Of a stretch of 64,000 bases of DNA, positions 23,650 to 33,317 are shown piece by piece (the first letter of the stretch is position 1; each line of letters begins with the position of its first letter). This stretch comes from Bog-756 sp963701325. GTDB taxonomy: Bacteria; Actinomycetota; Acidimicrobiia; Acidimicrobiales; RAAP-2. Both the position numbers and the translations under genes were made by a program. Below the pieces are notes generated by a model. That model was given only the letters and a program-made list of their open reading frames with translations, was not told where the DNA came from and searched no databases. The stretch covers positions 1,860,001 through 1,924,000 of the forward strand of contig OY969604.1 of the NCBI GenBank assembly GCA_963701325.1, written 5' to 3'.

Positions 23650-23920
23650 GTCGGCCTCCTTCGGTTGAGCGGCGGTTGCCGCTGGGTACCGAACAGGAGG
23701 TCGCCGGGGACCTCACCGGGGTCATGGTCGAGCGCAGCGAGAGTGAGAAGCGAAGGCCGGATGTTGAGGCGAGGGAGGAGCCGACCCGAAGGGTCACCAT
23801 CCGTGCCGGCGCCCCGAAACGTGCCATTGAGGCCGGAAGGGGTGGCGACATGATGAGCAGCCCCAGCAGACCCCCGAATGCGCCAGAGCGTCGCCCGGAC
23901 GACTCGATGTCGTCCAGGCG
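23650..23920 (-). repeat. Leading-region leader repeat, copy B (before ardC)
   Basis: Direct repeat of copy A at a distance of about 1175 bases, flanking ardC. The core pairs 23759-23767 with 23794-23802 (one mismatch) and contains GACCC-GAA-GGGTC; the inner pair is A-T here, G-C in copy C and G-T in copy A, a compensatory change that supports a folded RNA or ssDNA structure. It ends at the ardC ribosome site GGAGG. Confidence 0.75.
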
Positions 23921-24544
23921 ACGGGAGTGCCTTGTTCAGGTGGACGCTGAACGTTCGGATGAACACCAAATCGAAGCAACTATGGGCCAAGAGACATGAC
24001 ACTGAGGCAACGGAGGATTCAATCGGATAGGCCCAATGCCGGTGCTCAGCGCAGATGGCTGGGAGTGTGACGAGCGGCTCAACCAATCGGACTAGGACAC
24101 TGACGTGAGAGTGGACCTTCGGGTTATGAGCCCCATCTGGACCATCCAGAGCATCCGACTGCATCCTTCGTGGTCCGTCTATATCGGCCTTGACCTGGTT
24201 CTTTGTCGAGACAACTCCTTTGAACAGGTTCCCTCTCCAAGCACGCAATTCCGACATCCGTGGGATTTCCGTGGGCCACCACAGTGAGACTCGACACCGA
24301 CGTGCCCAACATGTGTGGTCTTGCGCTCCTTGACACGATCGCCTCAGGAGACGGTTTGCATGGCCCCGAGTGATCCGAGACGGTGTCGCAAATGATCCGT
24401 TCCGATCTCTCGGGTGATCCTTGCGGGCCCGCCTGTCCAGGGGTCGAGGCTGGCACCGTGTGCCGAAGCGTCGATAGCCAACGTGGGGACAGCGGAGGAT
24501 TGGCCACGAGCCGGAGAGCCACAGCTACATGAGAAACTGACGCC
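23921..24544. other. Intergenic stretch without recognised features
   Basis: About 620 bases between the ardC leader and the DUF3800 gene. Open frames here are short or of shadow composition, and I see no convincing hairpin or repeat. It marks the junction between backbone and defence cargo. Confidence 0.4.
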
Positions 24545-25324
24545 GTGATTCCGTTCAAGTTTGTCGGATACTGCGATGAGAGCGAAGACGATACGAGCCT
24601 TGTGATTACCTGCACGTTCGCCCGGGCGGCTGATTGGCTGTTGGTTGTTCAGCCTTGGCAGGCACTTCTCAGCGAATACGAGATGTCGGAGTTCCATGCC
24701 GAGCACTGTGAGCACCGAAAGGGATTTTGGGAGAGCTGGACCGACCCGACCGAGCGCTCGGCCGCGGCAGGTCGATTTCTCGATCTCCTAACCGTCAACC
24801 ACCTTCCGTTTCCTCTGGTGTACGCAACCGGGATCGATCTGAAACATTTCCGAGAGATCGCCGCTCCGATGATCCGCACGGCCCATCCTGGAAAGCACCT
24901 CGACGCACCCTGGCTGCTCGCGTTCCATCAGGTTCTTGATGACATGCTCAGCGCCCAGAGCTTTACGAACACCACCGTTGGGACCACGGAGAAGATTGAT
25001 TTCATCTGCGACGAAAAGGAGGACTTTAGTGCGCGGGTTACTCGCAGAGCCAACGAACCGAAGGAGACTGCCGGCAATCCTCTTGCCGGCGTCAGGTTTG
25101 CCAGATCGGAGTCGGCGGTCGGCATTCAGATGGCCGACCTGATCGCCTACGAGATGCGCAAGGCGCTTACGGCCGTAATTCTCAACGACGAAACCCGCGG
25201 AATTTGGGACTAGTGGATGCAACTCATGGACGCAAAAGTGCCCGGTGGACAGAACCGCATCTATGCGACCTTCTGGGACGAAGCGGCGATGCGCAGAGGG
25301 AACCTGCCTCCTGGTCTCCGGTAA
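24545..25324 (+). pseudogene. DUF3800 protein, interrupted by an in-frame amber codon
   Basis: From GTG 24545 the frame encodes 222 residues with the DUF3800 pattern: VGYCDESEDDTSLVITCTFA at the start (D-E-S motif), LAFHQVLDDML and FICDEKEDFSARV in the middle, and VGIQMADLIAYEMRK near the end. It stops at TAG 25211-25213 but stays in frame for 37 more codons (WMQLMDAKVPGGQNRIYATF..., stop 25322-25324) that look like the family's normal C-terminus. The core RNase-H-like motifs are complete before the stop, so a slightly truncated protein may still work. DUF3800 genes are common in defence islands. Confidence 0.7.
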
Positions 25325-25541
25325 GGAATGTCCGAACCTCGTGAATGCGCTTCACGATCTGGCGAGGGTAAGTCGAGTGCTGCGCTTTGGCGGACGTTGC
25401 CTATATGTCACTTCAAGCCGCATGATTAGCCGATGTTCAAGAGCATGAAATTTGGCGGGGCTTGGATCGAGGTGTGGACGCGAGTGTTTGGGTCTGGCGA
25501 CCCGGACACTTCTTCGCCATGGGGTGGGGGTAAAGGGCGCC

Positions 25542-26087
25542 GTGTACGCGAAGTGGGATGAACGTTGGGGGATCGAGGGAGGGACCAGCAACGCCAAAGA
25601 CTTCTTGAGGCACCATCTGGACGACATCCGATCGGACGCCGAGCACGGGCGGAGATGTCGAGAATGCGGTGCCGAGAAGGGACTTCACGCGTCCGATTGC
25701 TCTCTTGGAGGTGATTCTGCCTCCAGATTCGAAGAGGCTTGGGCCGCTTTAGGAATGCAGCCGGACGGGACCAGGGCTCATCTTCAGAAGCATTGGTCTG
25801 CCTGTCATCCTGGCGGAACAACGATTCAAGCGGCCACATATATCGCGCTGTTTTCAAGCAACATGGATCTGGTGACGGCGTACGTGACATACGTCAATTC
25901 GCTGGACGAGACGAATCTCACGATGGTGACACAAGCATTTGCTGTGAAGTGGCCGGGGGAAGTCCTCGTATCGATGACGATTCCGCCCGAGGGCATGCTG
26001 AACGAGTGGGTCGAGACCCGGGCAGATTCGGCGGACCGGTTTCTCTGGGTCCAATCGTCTTGGGACATGTCTGGGTCCAGCTCCTAG
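25542..26087 (+). CDS. Hypothetical protein with a CxxC motif
   Basis: 181 residues from GTG 25542 (GTG 25524 is also in frame; AAAGGG lies before 25542). The start VYAKWDERWGIEGGTSNAKD and a RCRECGAEKGLHASDC cluster suggest a small metal site; the C-terminal half (ALFSSNMDLVTAYVTYVNSL, then VSMTIPPEGMLNEW) is a compact alpha/beta region. I do not recognise a family. Base composition and gene order put it in the defence cargo. Confidence 0.6.
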   Translation: MYAKWDERWGIEGGTSNAKDFLRHHLDDIRSDAEHGRRCRECGAEKGLHASDCSLGGDSASRFEEAWAALGMQPDGTRAHLQKHWSACHPGGTTIQAATYIALFSSNMDLVTAYVTYVNSLDETNLTMVTQAFAVKWPGEVLVSMTIPPEGMLNEWVETRADSADRFLWVQSSWDMSGSSS

Positions 26088-26194
26088 ACCAAGGCCCTTC
26101 ACGTCGCCAGATGGCGATTTCTACCTGCGTGATGCGGAGCCACGTCCGCCGGCACTCCGTGTGATGAAACAGAGCCTCTGAAACAATCGGAGCC

Positions 26195-26902
26195 ATGATC
26201 GACCTCGAACCGGATCAGGTCACTAGCTTGCCAGTCGACCAGCTCGGCATCGTCATCCTGAACGACCTCGCCCAAACGGGGCAGTGGAACGAATACAACT
26301 ACCTGCTGGAGGCGGATCGCACGTACAAGGGAGAGGCGCTCCTCGCGATCACTGAAGGAATGGCGTGGCTTCGATCGCGGGCGCTGATTGCCCGCACCCC
26401 CGGACAGACATCGGACTCGGCGATCTCGATCACCCGAACAGGGAAGCGGATCATTGCCGAAGGTCCGACCGGGTTCTTTGCCTCGGAGCGCCTCCAAGGG
26501 GGCATCCATCCACTGATCGAGCGGGAAGCACGACCTCAGTTCCTGATCGGCAAGTATGAGTTGGGCGTCTTCGCATCGATGAAGGCAGTCGAGGTGAGAG
26601 TGCGTCAGCTCGGCGGCTTTGGTGGCGACGCAATCGGAGTGGATCTCATGAACCGGGCGTTCGGACCAACCGGGCCGCTCACCGACGGGTCTGTGGCGAA
26701 AGGAGAGCAGGAGGGAACGAGAGCGCTCTTCGCGGGTGCGTACGCCCTGCTCCGCAACCCGTCGGGTCACCGCGAGGTGAGCTACGACGACGTCTCGGAG
26801 GCGGCGGACGCAGTGCAGACGGCATCGCTCCTGATGCGGATCCTGGACCGAATCGAGCGCCGGATCACTGGCTCGGACTCTTCGGACACGCCGACTTCCT
26901 GA
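26195..26902 (+). CDS. TIGR02391-family protein (Ymh-like, HEPN-related)
   Basis: 235 residues. The C-terminal region from about residue 100 (GGIHPLIEREARPQFLIGKY, ASMKAVEVRVRQLGGF, ALFAGAYALLRNPSGHREVS) is the signature of the TIGR02391/Ymh group, whose RNPxxH motif is HEPN-like and suggests an RNase or a degenerate RNase. The N-terminal ~90 residues form a winged-helix-like domain. It lies 120 bases before the type III modification gene on the same strand and is probably part of that unit. Confidence 0.8.
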   Translation: MIDLEPDQVTSLPVDQLGIVILNDLAQTGQWNEYNYLLEADRTYKGEALLAITEGMAWLRSRALIARTPGQTSDSAISITRTGKRIIAEGPTGFFASERLQGGIHPLIEREARPQFLIGKYELGVFASMKAVEVRVRQLGGFGGDAIGVDLMNRAFGPTGPLTDGSVAKGEQEGTRALFAGAYALLRNPSGHREVSYDDVSEAADAVQTASLLMRILDRIERRITGSDSSDTPTS

Positions 26903-27022
26903 CCCGACCCGGCGCCAGGCCGGAGCGTGAGTCGCATCACCGCAGGTCGGCGGGGTGAAACCTCAGCCAGTGACACTCCCTGCGACTAGCGTCAGGGCAG
27001 TCCCACAAGAGCGAGAGGAGGT

Positions 27023-29050
27023 GTGGGAGTGCCGAAATTTGAGGGTCGCCTTGAGCTGACCTGGACAAATAAGCACCTGCGCCTGCTCGCCCACGAGGAC
27101 GGGTCCTACGAGTGGGTTGGACCATCGGACTACCGTGTGGCCGAGGTCAGGCTCCTCCACGACGTGACCTCGGTCGGTGATGTTGGCCGGGTGCGAGCCG
27201 CCGACAACCTCCTGATCAGGGGCGATGCACTCAACGCACTGACCAGCCTGTCGAGGTTGCCGGAGTTCGCCAGCGAGTATCTGGGCAAGGTCAAGCTCGT
27301 TTACATTGACCCGCCGTTCAACACGCAGCAGAGCTTCCTCCAGTACGACGATGCGCTGGAGCACTCGGTGTGGCTCACGATGATTCGTGACCGCCTGTTA
27401 CAGGTACGGGATCTTCTCTCGCCGGAGGGGTCAGTCTGGGTGCACTGTGACGACGCCGAACAGCATCGCCTCCGAGCGGCAATGGACGAGGTGTTCGGAC
27501 CTGAGAACTTCGTGGCGACGGTCGTATGGGAGAAGGCCGACTCCGCCCGAAACGACGCGAAACAGCTGTCGACGGACCAGGACTACATCCTGGTCTATGC
27601 AAAGGCGAGCGACTCGTGGTCACCGAATCGGCTGGCACGAACAGCACAGATGAACTCGATCTACGCCTCCCCGGACGGCGATCCAATCCCCTGGTTCGAT
27701 GGCGACCCGACGGCACCCGGAGCAAAGACGCACCAAGGGATGGTCTATGCGATCCAGTCACCTTTCACCGGGCAGCTGCAATACCCGGGAGTCGGGCGGT
27801 GCTGGTTCTCCGAGCAATCACGGATGTTCGCCGCTCTGTCCGAGTGGGCGCCGTACGAGCTGCGAGACATCGGCGACGAGACCAAGCGATCCCAGGTGTG
27901 CGGCGTGTCTGAAGGCGAGGTTCGGAGTGGCGTCTCGGCGATCATGTTGGCCGTTCCGGTTGAATCGGCCGCTGCCACCGCTCGCCAGCGCTATGACAAA
28001 GGACTCTGGCCTGAGCTGATCTTCCGCTCCGGAGGACCTGGAGGTATCGGAAGGAAACGGTATCAACCGGACACGGGCATGGCACCGAGGACTCTGTGGC
28101 TCAATTCCGAGGTCGGACACAACCGAACTGCGAAGGCAGAGATCAAGGCATTGTTCCCCGGGCAGGTGGCGTTCGCTACCCCCAAGCCCGAGCGACTGAT
28201 TGAACGGATCATCCAGATCGCTACCGACCCCGGCGACATCGTTCTCGACTGCTTCGTGGGTTCGGGTACGACGGCAGCCGTGGCCCACAAGATCGGCCGT
28301 CGGTGGGTTGCCACCGAGCGATCACTAGACACGGTGACAACATTCGCGCTGCCTCGGCTGGAGAAGGTGGTTGCAGGGGAGGATCCGGGAGGGATCACGA
28401 CAGTTGAGGTGCCAACGACGGATGACCCGCCGGAGGGAGTGAAGAAGGGCGAATCCAAGTCGGCGGCCCGAGTCTTCAAAGCGGTCGCAGAAGCCGGTCT
28501 TCTCGACGGGATTGACCTCGACGAGTCCCAACTCAGCGCCATCGTCAAGATTCTGCGAGGCATCGACAAGACAACGACGGAGACCATCTGGACAGGTGGA
28601 GGTGGCTTTCGCGTTCTCGATGTCTCGCCGTCCATGTTCGAGGCGGATCAGGGGCTTGTTTTCCTTGCGGACTGGATGACCAACGGCCAACTGTCCGAGG
28701 CCACCGCTGCGCAGCTCGGCTACGAGTACGAACCTGACCCGCCGTTCTCCGGGCGCAAAGGACGCACCCGACTTGCAGTGATCGACGGCGTCGTCAACGA
28801 GTCGGTCGTGCGGCTGGTTGTGAGTGCGCTGCCTGAGCGAGAGCGGGTCGTTGTGTGTGGCACAGCCCTAGATACAGATGCCCGCCCCATCCTTCGGGAG
28901 CTGCGGCCAGGGTCAACACTGCGCAAGATTCCGGCTGCCCTTCTCAACGAGTACCGGTCGTCATCTCAGCTCCGCTTCAACACGGCTGAGCCGGATGTAC
29001 TCTCATCGAGCGCTGTGGATCGCCCCGTTGCCGAACCAGTGACGACCTGA
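27023..29050 (+). CDS. mod: Type III restriction-modification methyltransferase (Mod)
   Basis: 675 residues from GTG 27023 with GCGAGAGGAGG upstream. Motif IV DPPFNT (about residues 96-101) precedes motif I (LDCFVGSGTTAAVAHKIGRR, about 405-425), the order of beta-class N6-adenine or N4-cytosine methyltransferases; WVHCDDAEQHRLRAAMDEVF and KADSARNDAKQLSTDQDYIL are typical of Mod subunits. The central target-recognition region sets specificity, which cannot be read by eye. The res gene follows after 2 bases. Confidence 0.92.
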   Translation: MGVPKFEGRLELTWTNKHLRLLAHEDGSYEWVGPSDYRVAEVRLLHDVTSVGDVGRVRAADNLLIRGDALNALTSLSRLPEFASEYLGKVKLVYIDPPFNTQQSFLQYDDALEHSVWLTMIRDRLLQVRDLLSPEGSVWVHCDDAEQHRLRAAMDEVFGPENFVATVVWEKADSARNDAKQLSTDQDYILVYAKASDSWSPNRLARTAQMNSIYASPDGDPIPWFDGDPTAPGAKTHQGMVYAIQSPFTGQLQYPGVGRCWFSEQSRMFAALSEWAPYELRDIGDETKRSQVCGVSEGEVRSGVSAIMLAVPVESAAATARQRYDKGLWPELIFRSGGPGGIGRKRYQPDTGMAPRTLWLNSEVGHNRTAKAEIKALFPGQVAFATPKPERLIERIIQIATDPGDIVLDCFVGSGTTAAVAHKIGRRWVATERSLDTVTTFALPRLEKVVAGEDPGGITTVEVPTTDDPPEGVKKGESKSAARVFKAVAEAGLLDGIDLDESQLSAIVKILRGIDKTTTETIWTGGGGFRVLDVSPSMFEADQGLVFLADWMTNGQLSEATAAQLGYEYEPDPPFSGRKGRTRLAVIDGVVNESVVRLVVSALPERERVVVCGTALDTDARPILRELRPGSTLRKIPAALLNEYRSSSQLRFNTAEPDVLSSSAVDRPVAEPVTT

Positions 29051-29052
29051 GG

Positions 29053-31512
29053 ATGTCAGATCTGAGGCTGGACGACGACGTGATCGACGAGATTGCGTCG
29101 CGTCTCGATCTGAGAGAACCCAACAAGGACGCTGTACAGACCATCGCCGCCGAGACCTCGCAGTGGTACGACGTCGATGAGCGAGATGCACCCTTTGAAG
29201 CCGTGATCGACTCGGCAACGGGTGTCGGCAAGACCTACATCCTCGCTGGAGCGATGGAGTACTTCGCGACGGCACGGGATGTTCGCGACTTTGTGATCGT
29301 CACTCCCGGCCGAACGATCCTGGAGAAGACCCGGGACAACTTCACGGCCGGCCACCCGAAGAGTCTGCTCGGCCCGATGAGCTTCCGTCCCGTCGTCATC
29401 ACTGCGGAGAACTTCGCGACGCCAGAGATGCGTACGGCTATGGATGACGAGTCGCAGATCAAGGTGTACCTGTTCACGGTGCAGTCGCTGATCAAGCCAG
29501 AGTCCAAGGTGGGACGAAAGACTCATAAGTTTCAGGAAGGGTTGGGCACGGAGTTCTACAACCATCTCCAGCAGACGGTGCCTCTGGTGGTCTTCGCCGA
29601 CGAGCATCACTGCTACTACGGTCCCGCATTCTCCAAGGCAGTGCGGGACCTCCAGCCGTGGGTGCTCGTCGGATTGACGGCGACTCCGGACCGGAAGACT
29701 CCGAAGGAGGAGATCATCTTCCGGTATCCGCTGGCGGCGGCGATCGCCGACCGCCTTGTCAAGACGCCGGTCATCGTCGGACGGAAGGACGATCGCAGCG
29801 ACCCGCTGACAAAGCTCACGGACGGAGTGATTCTCCTGCACGCCAAGGCGGAGGCGGTCACTGCGTACACGGCGGCGGCTGGAACGGCACCGATCCACCC
29901 GGTGATGCTCGTGGTGGCCAAGTCGATCGAAGATGCAGACGAGTACGGAACGATCCTGGCATCCGACGAGTTCTTCGGTGGCGCGTACCGGGATGCGGTC
30001 CTTGTCGTGCACTCCAAGTCCCCGGATGAGGCACTTGAGGCACTCGCACAGGTAGAAGACCCCGGATCACCTGTGCGCGTGATCATCTCAGTTGGGATGC
30101 TCAAGGAGGGCTGGGACGTCCGCAACGTCTATGTCATTGCGTCGATGCGATCGTCGGTGTCAGAGATTCTCACGGAGCAGACGCTCGGGCGTGGGATGCG
30201 TCTGCCGTTCGGGAAGTACACCGACGTCGAGATCCTGGACACTCTGGAGGTGGTCGCGGACGAGCGCTACGAGGACCTTCTCAAGAAGGCCGGCGTGCTC
30301 AATGAGGCATTCATCGACTACCGCACTCGGTCCGTCCTGCGCATGAACGCTCAGGGCCAGCTGGTGGCCCGAACGGAGACGGTCACTGCCACAGACCGTC
30401 CCGGCGTTGTGCTGGACGGGGACGAGGAGAGGGAGACCGTGTCGGATGACCTGCCGACCTCGGTCGTAACAACAGTCGACGAGCGTGCGACACAGGTCGG
30501 GGACGCATCGGCAAAGATGAAACGGACCATCGAACGGCGGGCTGACGCACCGGAGATTCGGATACCGGTGCTGCGTATGTCCGCTCTTCGGAGTGCCTTC
30601 ACTCTGGCCGACATCACGGACACTGATCGTTTCCGGAAGCTCGGGGTATCGCTGGCAACCAACCCCGAGGACGAACTGTCTCGCACCCTCATCAGTGCAC
30701 GTTTGGTCACCGGACCGGATGGCATCAAGCACACAGAGCTTGTGACATCGACCGCCGCCGACCGGGTGTATTCGGCCCCGACTCTGTTCGCTCTCGCTGA
30801 TCTGCGAACCGAACTGACCGAGATGGTGCTGGCCTCGCCCGCGGTGCCCGCCCGAAAGGATCAGCGTGCGGCGGTGGAGCCGATTATTGAGGCGTTCTTC
30901 GCTGGCCTTGGTGATAAGGCGGACGAGGTTCTGTCTGCCAACCTCGATCGTGCTGGGGCCAGGCTGGTCCGGCTCGTGGCGGAGGAACAGCGCCGTTTCA
31001 TGGCCAAGCCCTCCTATCAAGAGGTCGTGGAGCTGAAACCATTCGATCCGACCCGGGTCACGGACAAGGCAATCTCAGGCGATCGTTTTGGCGGATTCGC
31101 CAAGGCGATGGCGTACGACGGATGGCACCGATCGCTGTTTCCCGTGGAGTGGTTCGACTCCAAGACCGAGCGGACCGTTGCCAACATGGTGGATGATAAT
31201 GAACAGGTTGTCTGTTGGATCCGTCTTCACATCGGAGAGTTGCCGATCCTGTGGAACTCAGCCGGCCAGGAGTACAACCCGGACCTCATCGTCATTGACA
31301 CTGACGATGTCCACTGGGTGGTCGAGGTGAAGATGGAGAAGGAGATGACCGCCGACGATGTCCGCCAGAAGCGAGAGGCGGCCCGTCGTTGGGCTAACTA
31401 CGTGACGGCGGACGACAAGGTCGGCGTACCCTGGCGCTACCTGCTCGTTTCAGAGAGCGATGTCGAGACTGCCAAGGGGTCCTGGGACGCTCTCAAGGCG
31501 TTGGGAAGCTGA
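29053..31512 (+). CDS. res: Type III restriction enzyme helicase-nuclease (Res)
   Basis: 819 residues. SF2 helicase motifs: ATGVGKTY (Walker A, about 55-62), VTPGRTILEK (Ia), VVFADEHHCYYG (motif II, DEHH), VGLTATPDRK (III) and MLKEGWDVRNVYVIA with EQTLGRGMRLP (V and VI). The C-terminal PD-(D/E)xK nuclease reads NPDLIVIDTDDVHWVVEVK. Res translocates or diffuses along DNA and cuts between two opposed unmethylated sites with Mod. Slightly shorter than the usual 900-1000 residues but all motifs are present. Confidence 0.92.
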   Translation: MSDLRLDDDVIDEIASRLDLREPNKDAVQTIAAETSQWYDVDERDAPFEAVIDSATGVGKTYILAGAMEYFATARDVRDFVIVTPGRTILEKTRDNFTAGHPKSLLGPMSFRPVVITAENFATPEMRTAMDDESQIKVYLFTVQSLIKPESKVGRKTHKFQEGLGTEFYNHLQQTVPLVVFADEHHCYYGPAFSKAVRDLQPWVLVGLTATPDRKTPKEEIIFRYPLAAAIADRLVKTPVIVGRKDDRSDPLTKLTDGVILLHAKAEAVTAYTAAAGTAPIHPVMLVVAKSIEDADEYGTILASDEFFGGAYRDAVLVVHSKSPDEALEALAQVEDPGSPVRVIISVGMLKEGWDVRNVYVIASMRSSVSEILTEQTLGRGMRLPFGKYTDVEILDTLEVVADERYEDLLKKAGVLNEAFIDYRTRSVLRMNAQGQLVARTETVTATDRPGVVLDGDEERETVSDDLPTSVVTTVDERATQVGDASAKMKRTIERRADAPEIRIPVLRMSALRSAFTLADITDTDRFRKLGVSLATNPEDELSRTLISARLVTGPDGIKHTELVTSTAADRVYSAPTLFALADLRTELTEMVLASPAVPARKDQRAAVEPIIEAFFAGLGDKADEVLSANLDRAGARLVRLVAEEQRRFMAKPSYQEVVELKPFDPTRVTDKAISGDRFGGFAKAMAYDGWHRSLFPVEWFDSKTERTVANMVDDNEQVVCWIRLHIGELPILWNSAGQEYNPDLIVIDTDDVHWVVEVKMEKEMTADDVRQKREAARRWANYVTADDKVGVPWRYLLVSESDVETAKGSWDALKALGS

Positions 31513-31552
31513 ACCCCAGAACCTATGCCAGGCAGGGGCGTGAGGACGACCC

Positions 31553-33283
31553 ATGAGCGTCGGCATCAACTTTGTGAACGTCCCCGCTCCGACGGCGGGT
31601 GTTGACGGGCGGGTCGCCCTCGCCACATCTCTCCACGCCGCCCCCGGCGTCTACGCCGTCCTTGTCGGTAGCGGCATGTCGTCGGCGGCGGGGGTTCCCA
31701 CGGGCTGGCAGGTGGTTGAGGATCTGATCCGGACAATCGCCGTGGCCGAAGGCGTCGACCGGGATGTCGTCGAGGCTGACCCCGAAGCCTGGTGGACCGG
31801 GCAAGGGCGGCCGGAGCCGCGGTATGACACGATCCTGCCCTCATTGGCCTCGACCGATGCCGCCCGTCAGGTGCTTCTGCGGCGCTATTTCGATCCTCCA
31901 GTGCAACCGACGGCTGGACACCATGCGTTGGCAGCCTTGTGCGCCGCCGGGCGGATCCGCGTGATCGTCACCACGAACTTCGACCGGCTCATCGAGCGTG
32001 CCCTCGACCAGGTCGGGATCACGCCGCAGGTCATCACCTCACCGACGAGTGTCGCCGGCATGACTCCTCTGACGCATGCGGAAGTCACCGTCGTGAAGCT
32101 GCACGGCGACTATGCGACACCCGGGCTGAGAAACTCTCCCGACGAGCTAATGACATACCCCCCGGAGTGGGACTCGCTCCTCGATCGAATCTTTGATGAG
32201 TTTGGGTTGGTCGTCGTGGGCTGGTCTGCGGACTACGACGTGGCACTGGCCGCGGCGTTGAGCCGGTCACTCTCGCATCGTTATCCCGTCTTTTGGACAT
32301 CCCACGAAGGTCGATTGTCTGAGGCGGCTCGGCGCCTCATCGGCAACCGTGGTGCCACCGTCATCGACACAACATCGGCCGACGAGTTCTTGGGGGACCT
32401 CGTCGAGCGGGTTCGTCGACTCGACGAGGTCGCTGCTCGTCGGGGTCGGCCATCGGCACTGCGCAGCTATTCGTTCCCTCCCGAACAGACGACACCACAG
32501 GGCTGGGCAGTCCTGCCACTTCTCCAGCTCACGGCCGTTGGTGCCGTGGGGCCGGCCACGACGGATACCGTTGGCATGATTCGCCCCCAACAGCGAGAGG
32601 CGCTGATCAATGCTCTTCGCGTCGATCCCTTTTCAGCCTTGCTGAGAGGGATCGCGACCATTCCGGCGGCGGTCGCTTCGGTGGAGGGATCGGCCACCGA
32701 GTCGGCACCGCCGCTAACGGACTGGGTGGCTACGCCGGGTAGTCATCAGTCGATGGACTATGCGTCCTATCGGCTTGGGGGCGACGCGAGCCGTGGTGTG
32801 TCGGCGCTCGTCACTGTGCGGCTCCCCGGATTTGGAATCGTCGGGTCGGTTGTATTCAAAGTCGACATGGCCATTTCCACCAACCGAATGCTCAGACTTG
32901 GCGAAGCCGCCCGACTGCTCCGGGATGCGCTCGTCGTCGTCACGGCGGTCCTCCCGGAGGTTCTGTCTGATGTCGTGCCGTCGGATGCGAACGTGCAGCA
33001 GGGCGAGGTACACATCCTGGCCGCTGCCACGGACGGGAATGGCAAGAATCGGCCGAATGACTTGCTTGAGCGCCTTGATATGACGCCGCTCGGTGAGCCC
33101 ACTCGTACCCTGGGATCAACTCTCGGGTTCGCCGCTCGACTGACGGGGCCGTTGGCATCTCACGAGGCAGCAGAGGTTGTTGCCGAAGCATTCGACTTCA
33201 TGGCTTTGGCGATTGGCTACTTGGACCCCCGGGTCGGGATCATGCAGCTGCGCAGCGAGCTGGGCCTTCCACCAGCGACGTAG
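31553..33283 (+). CDS. SIR2-domain defence protein
   Basis: 576 residues. The N-terminal SIR2 fold has VGSGMSSAAGVPTGWQ (NAD-binding GxGxSxxxGxP), TTNFDRLIERAL, KLHGDYATP (catalytic His) and VVVGWSADYD. Known SIR2-like defence proteins hydrolyse NAD+ to stop phage growth. The C-terminal ~280 residues (from about 300) are unrecognised and may sense infection. The gene starts 41 bases after res, on the same strand, so it is probably an abortive-infection back-up to the type III system. Confidence 0.88.
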   Translation: MSVGINFVNVPAPTAGVDGRVALATSLHAAPGVYAVLVGSGMSSAAGVPTGWQVVEDLIRTIAVAEGVDRDVVEADPEAWWTGQGRPEPRYDTILPSLASTDAARQVLLRRYFDPPVQPTAGHHALAALCAAGRIRVIVTTNFDRLIERALDQVGITPQVITSPTSVAGMTPLTHAEVTVVKLHGDYATPGLRNSPDELMTYPPEWDSLLDRIFDEFGLVVVGWSADYDVALAAALSRSLSHRYPVFWTSHEGRLSEAARRLIGNRGATVIDTTSADEFLGDLVERVRRLDEVAARRGRPSALRSYSFPPEQTTPQGWAVLPLLQLTAVGAVGPATTDTVGMIRPQQREALINALRVDPFSALLRGIATIPAAVASVEGSATESAPPLTDWVATPGSHQSMDYASYRLGGDASRGVSALVTVRLPGFGIVGSVVFKVDMAISTNRMLRLGEAARLLRDALVVVTAVLPEVLSDVVPSDANVQQGEVHILAAATDGNGKNRPNDLLERLDMTPLGEPTRTLGSTLGFAARLTGPLASHEAAEVVAEAFDFMALAIGYLDPRVGIMQLRSELGLPPAT

Positions 33284-33317
33284 CAGGCAATGCCAACGAG
33301 ACCCCGTCACCCCGTGG

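Noticed and set aside
22475..23920. CRISPR array or IS pair suggested by the direct repeats around ardC
   Set aside because: Only two long copies plus one partial, no regular spacers, no terminal inverted repeats or transposase; the copies are gene leaders.
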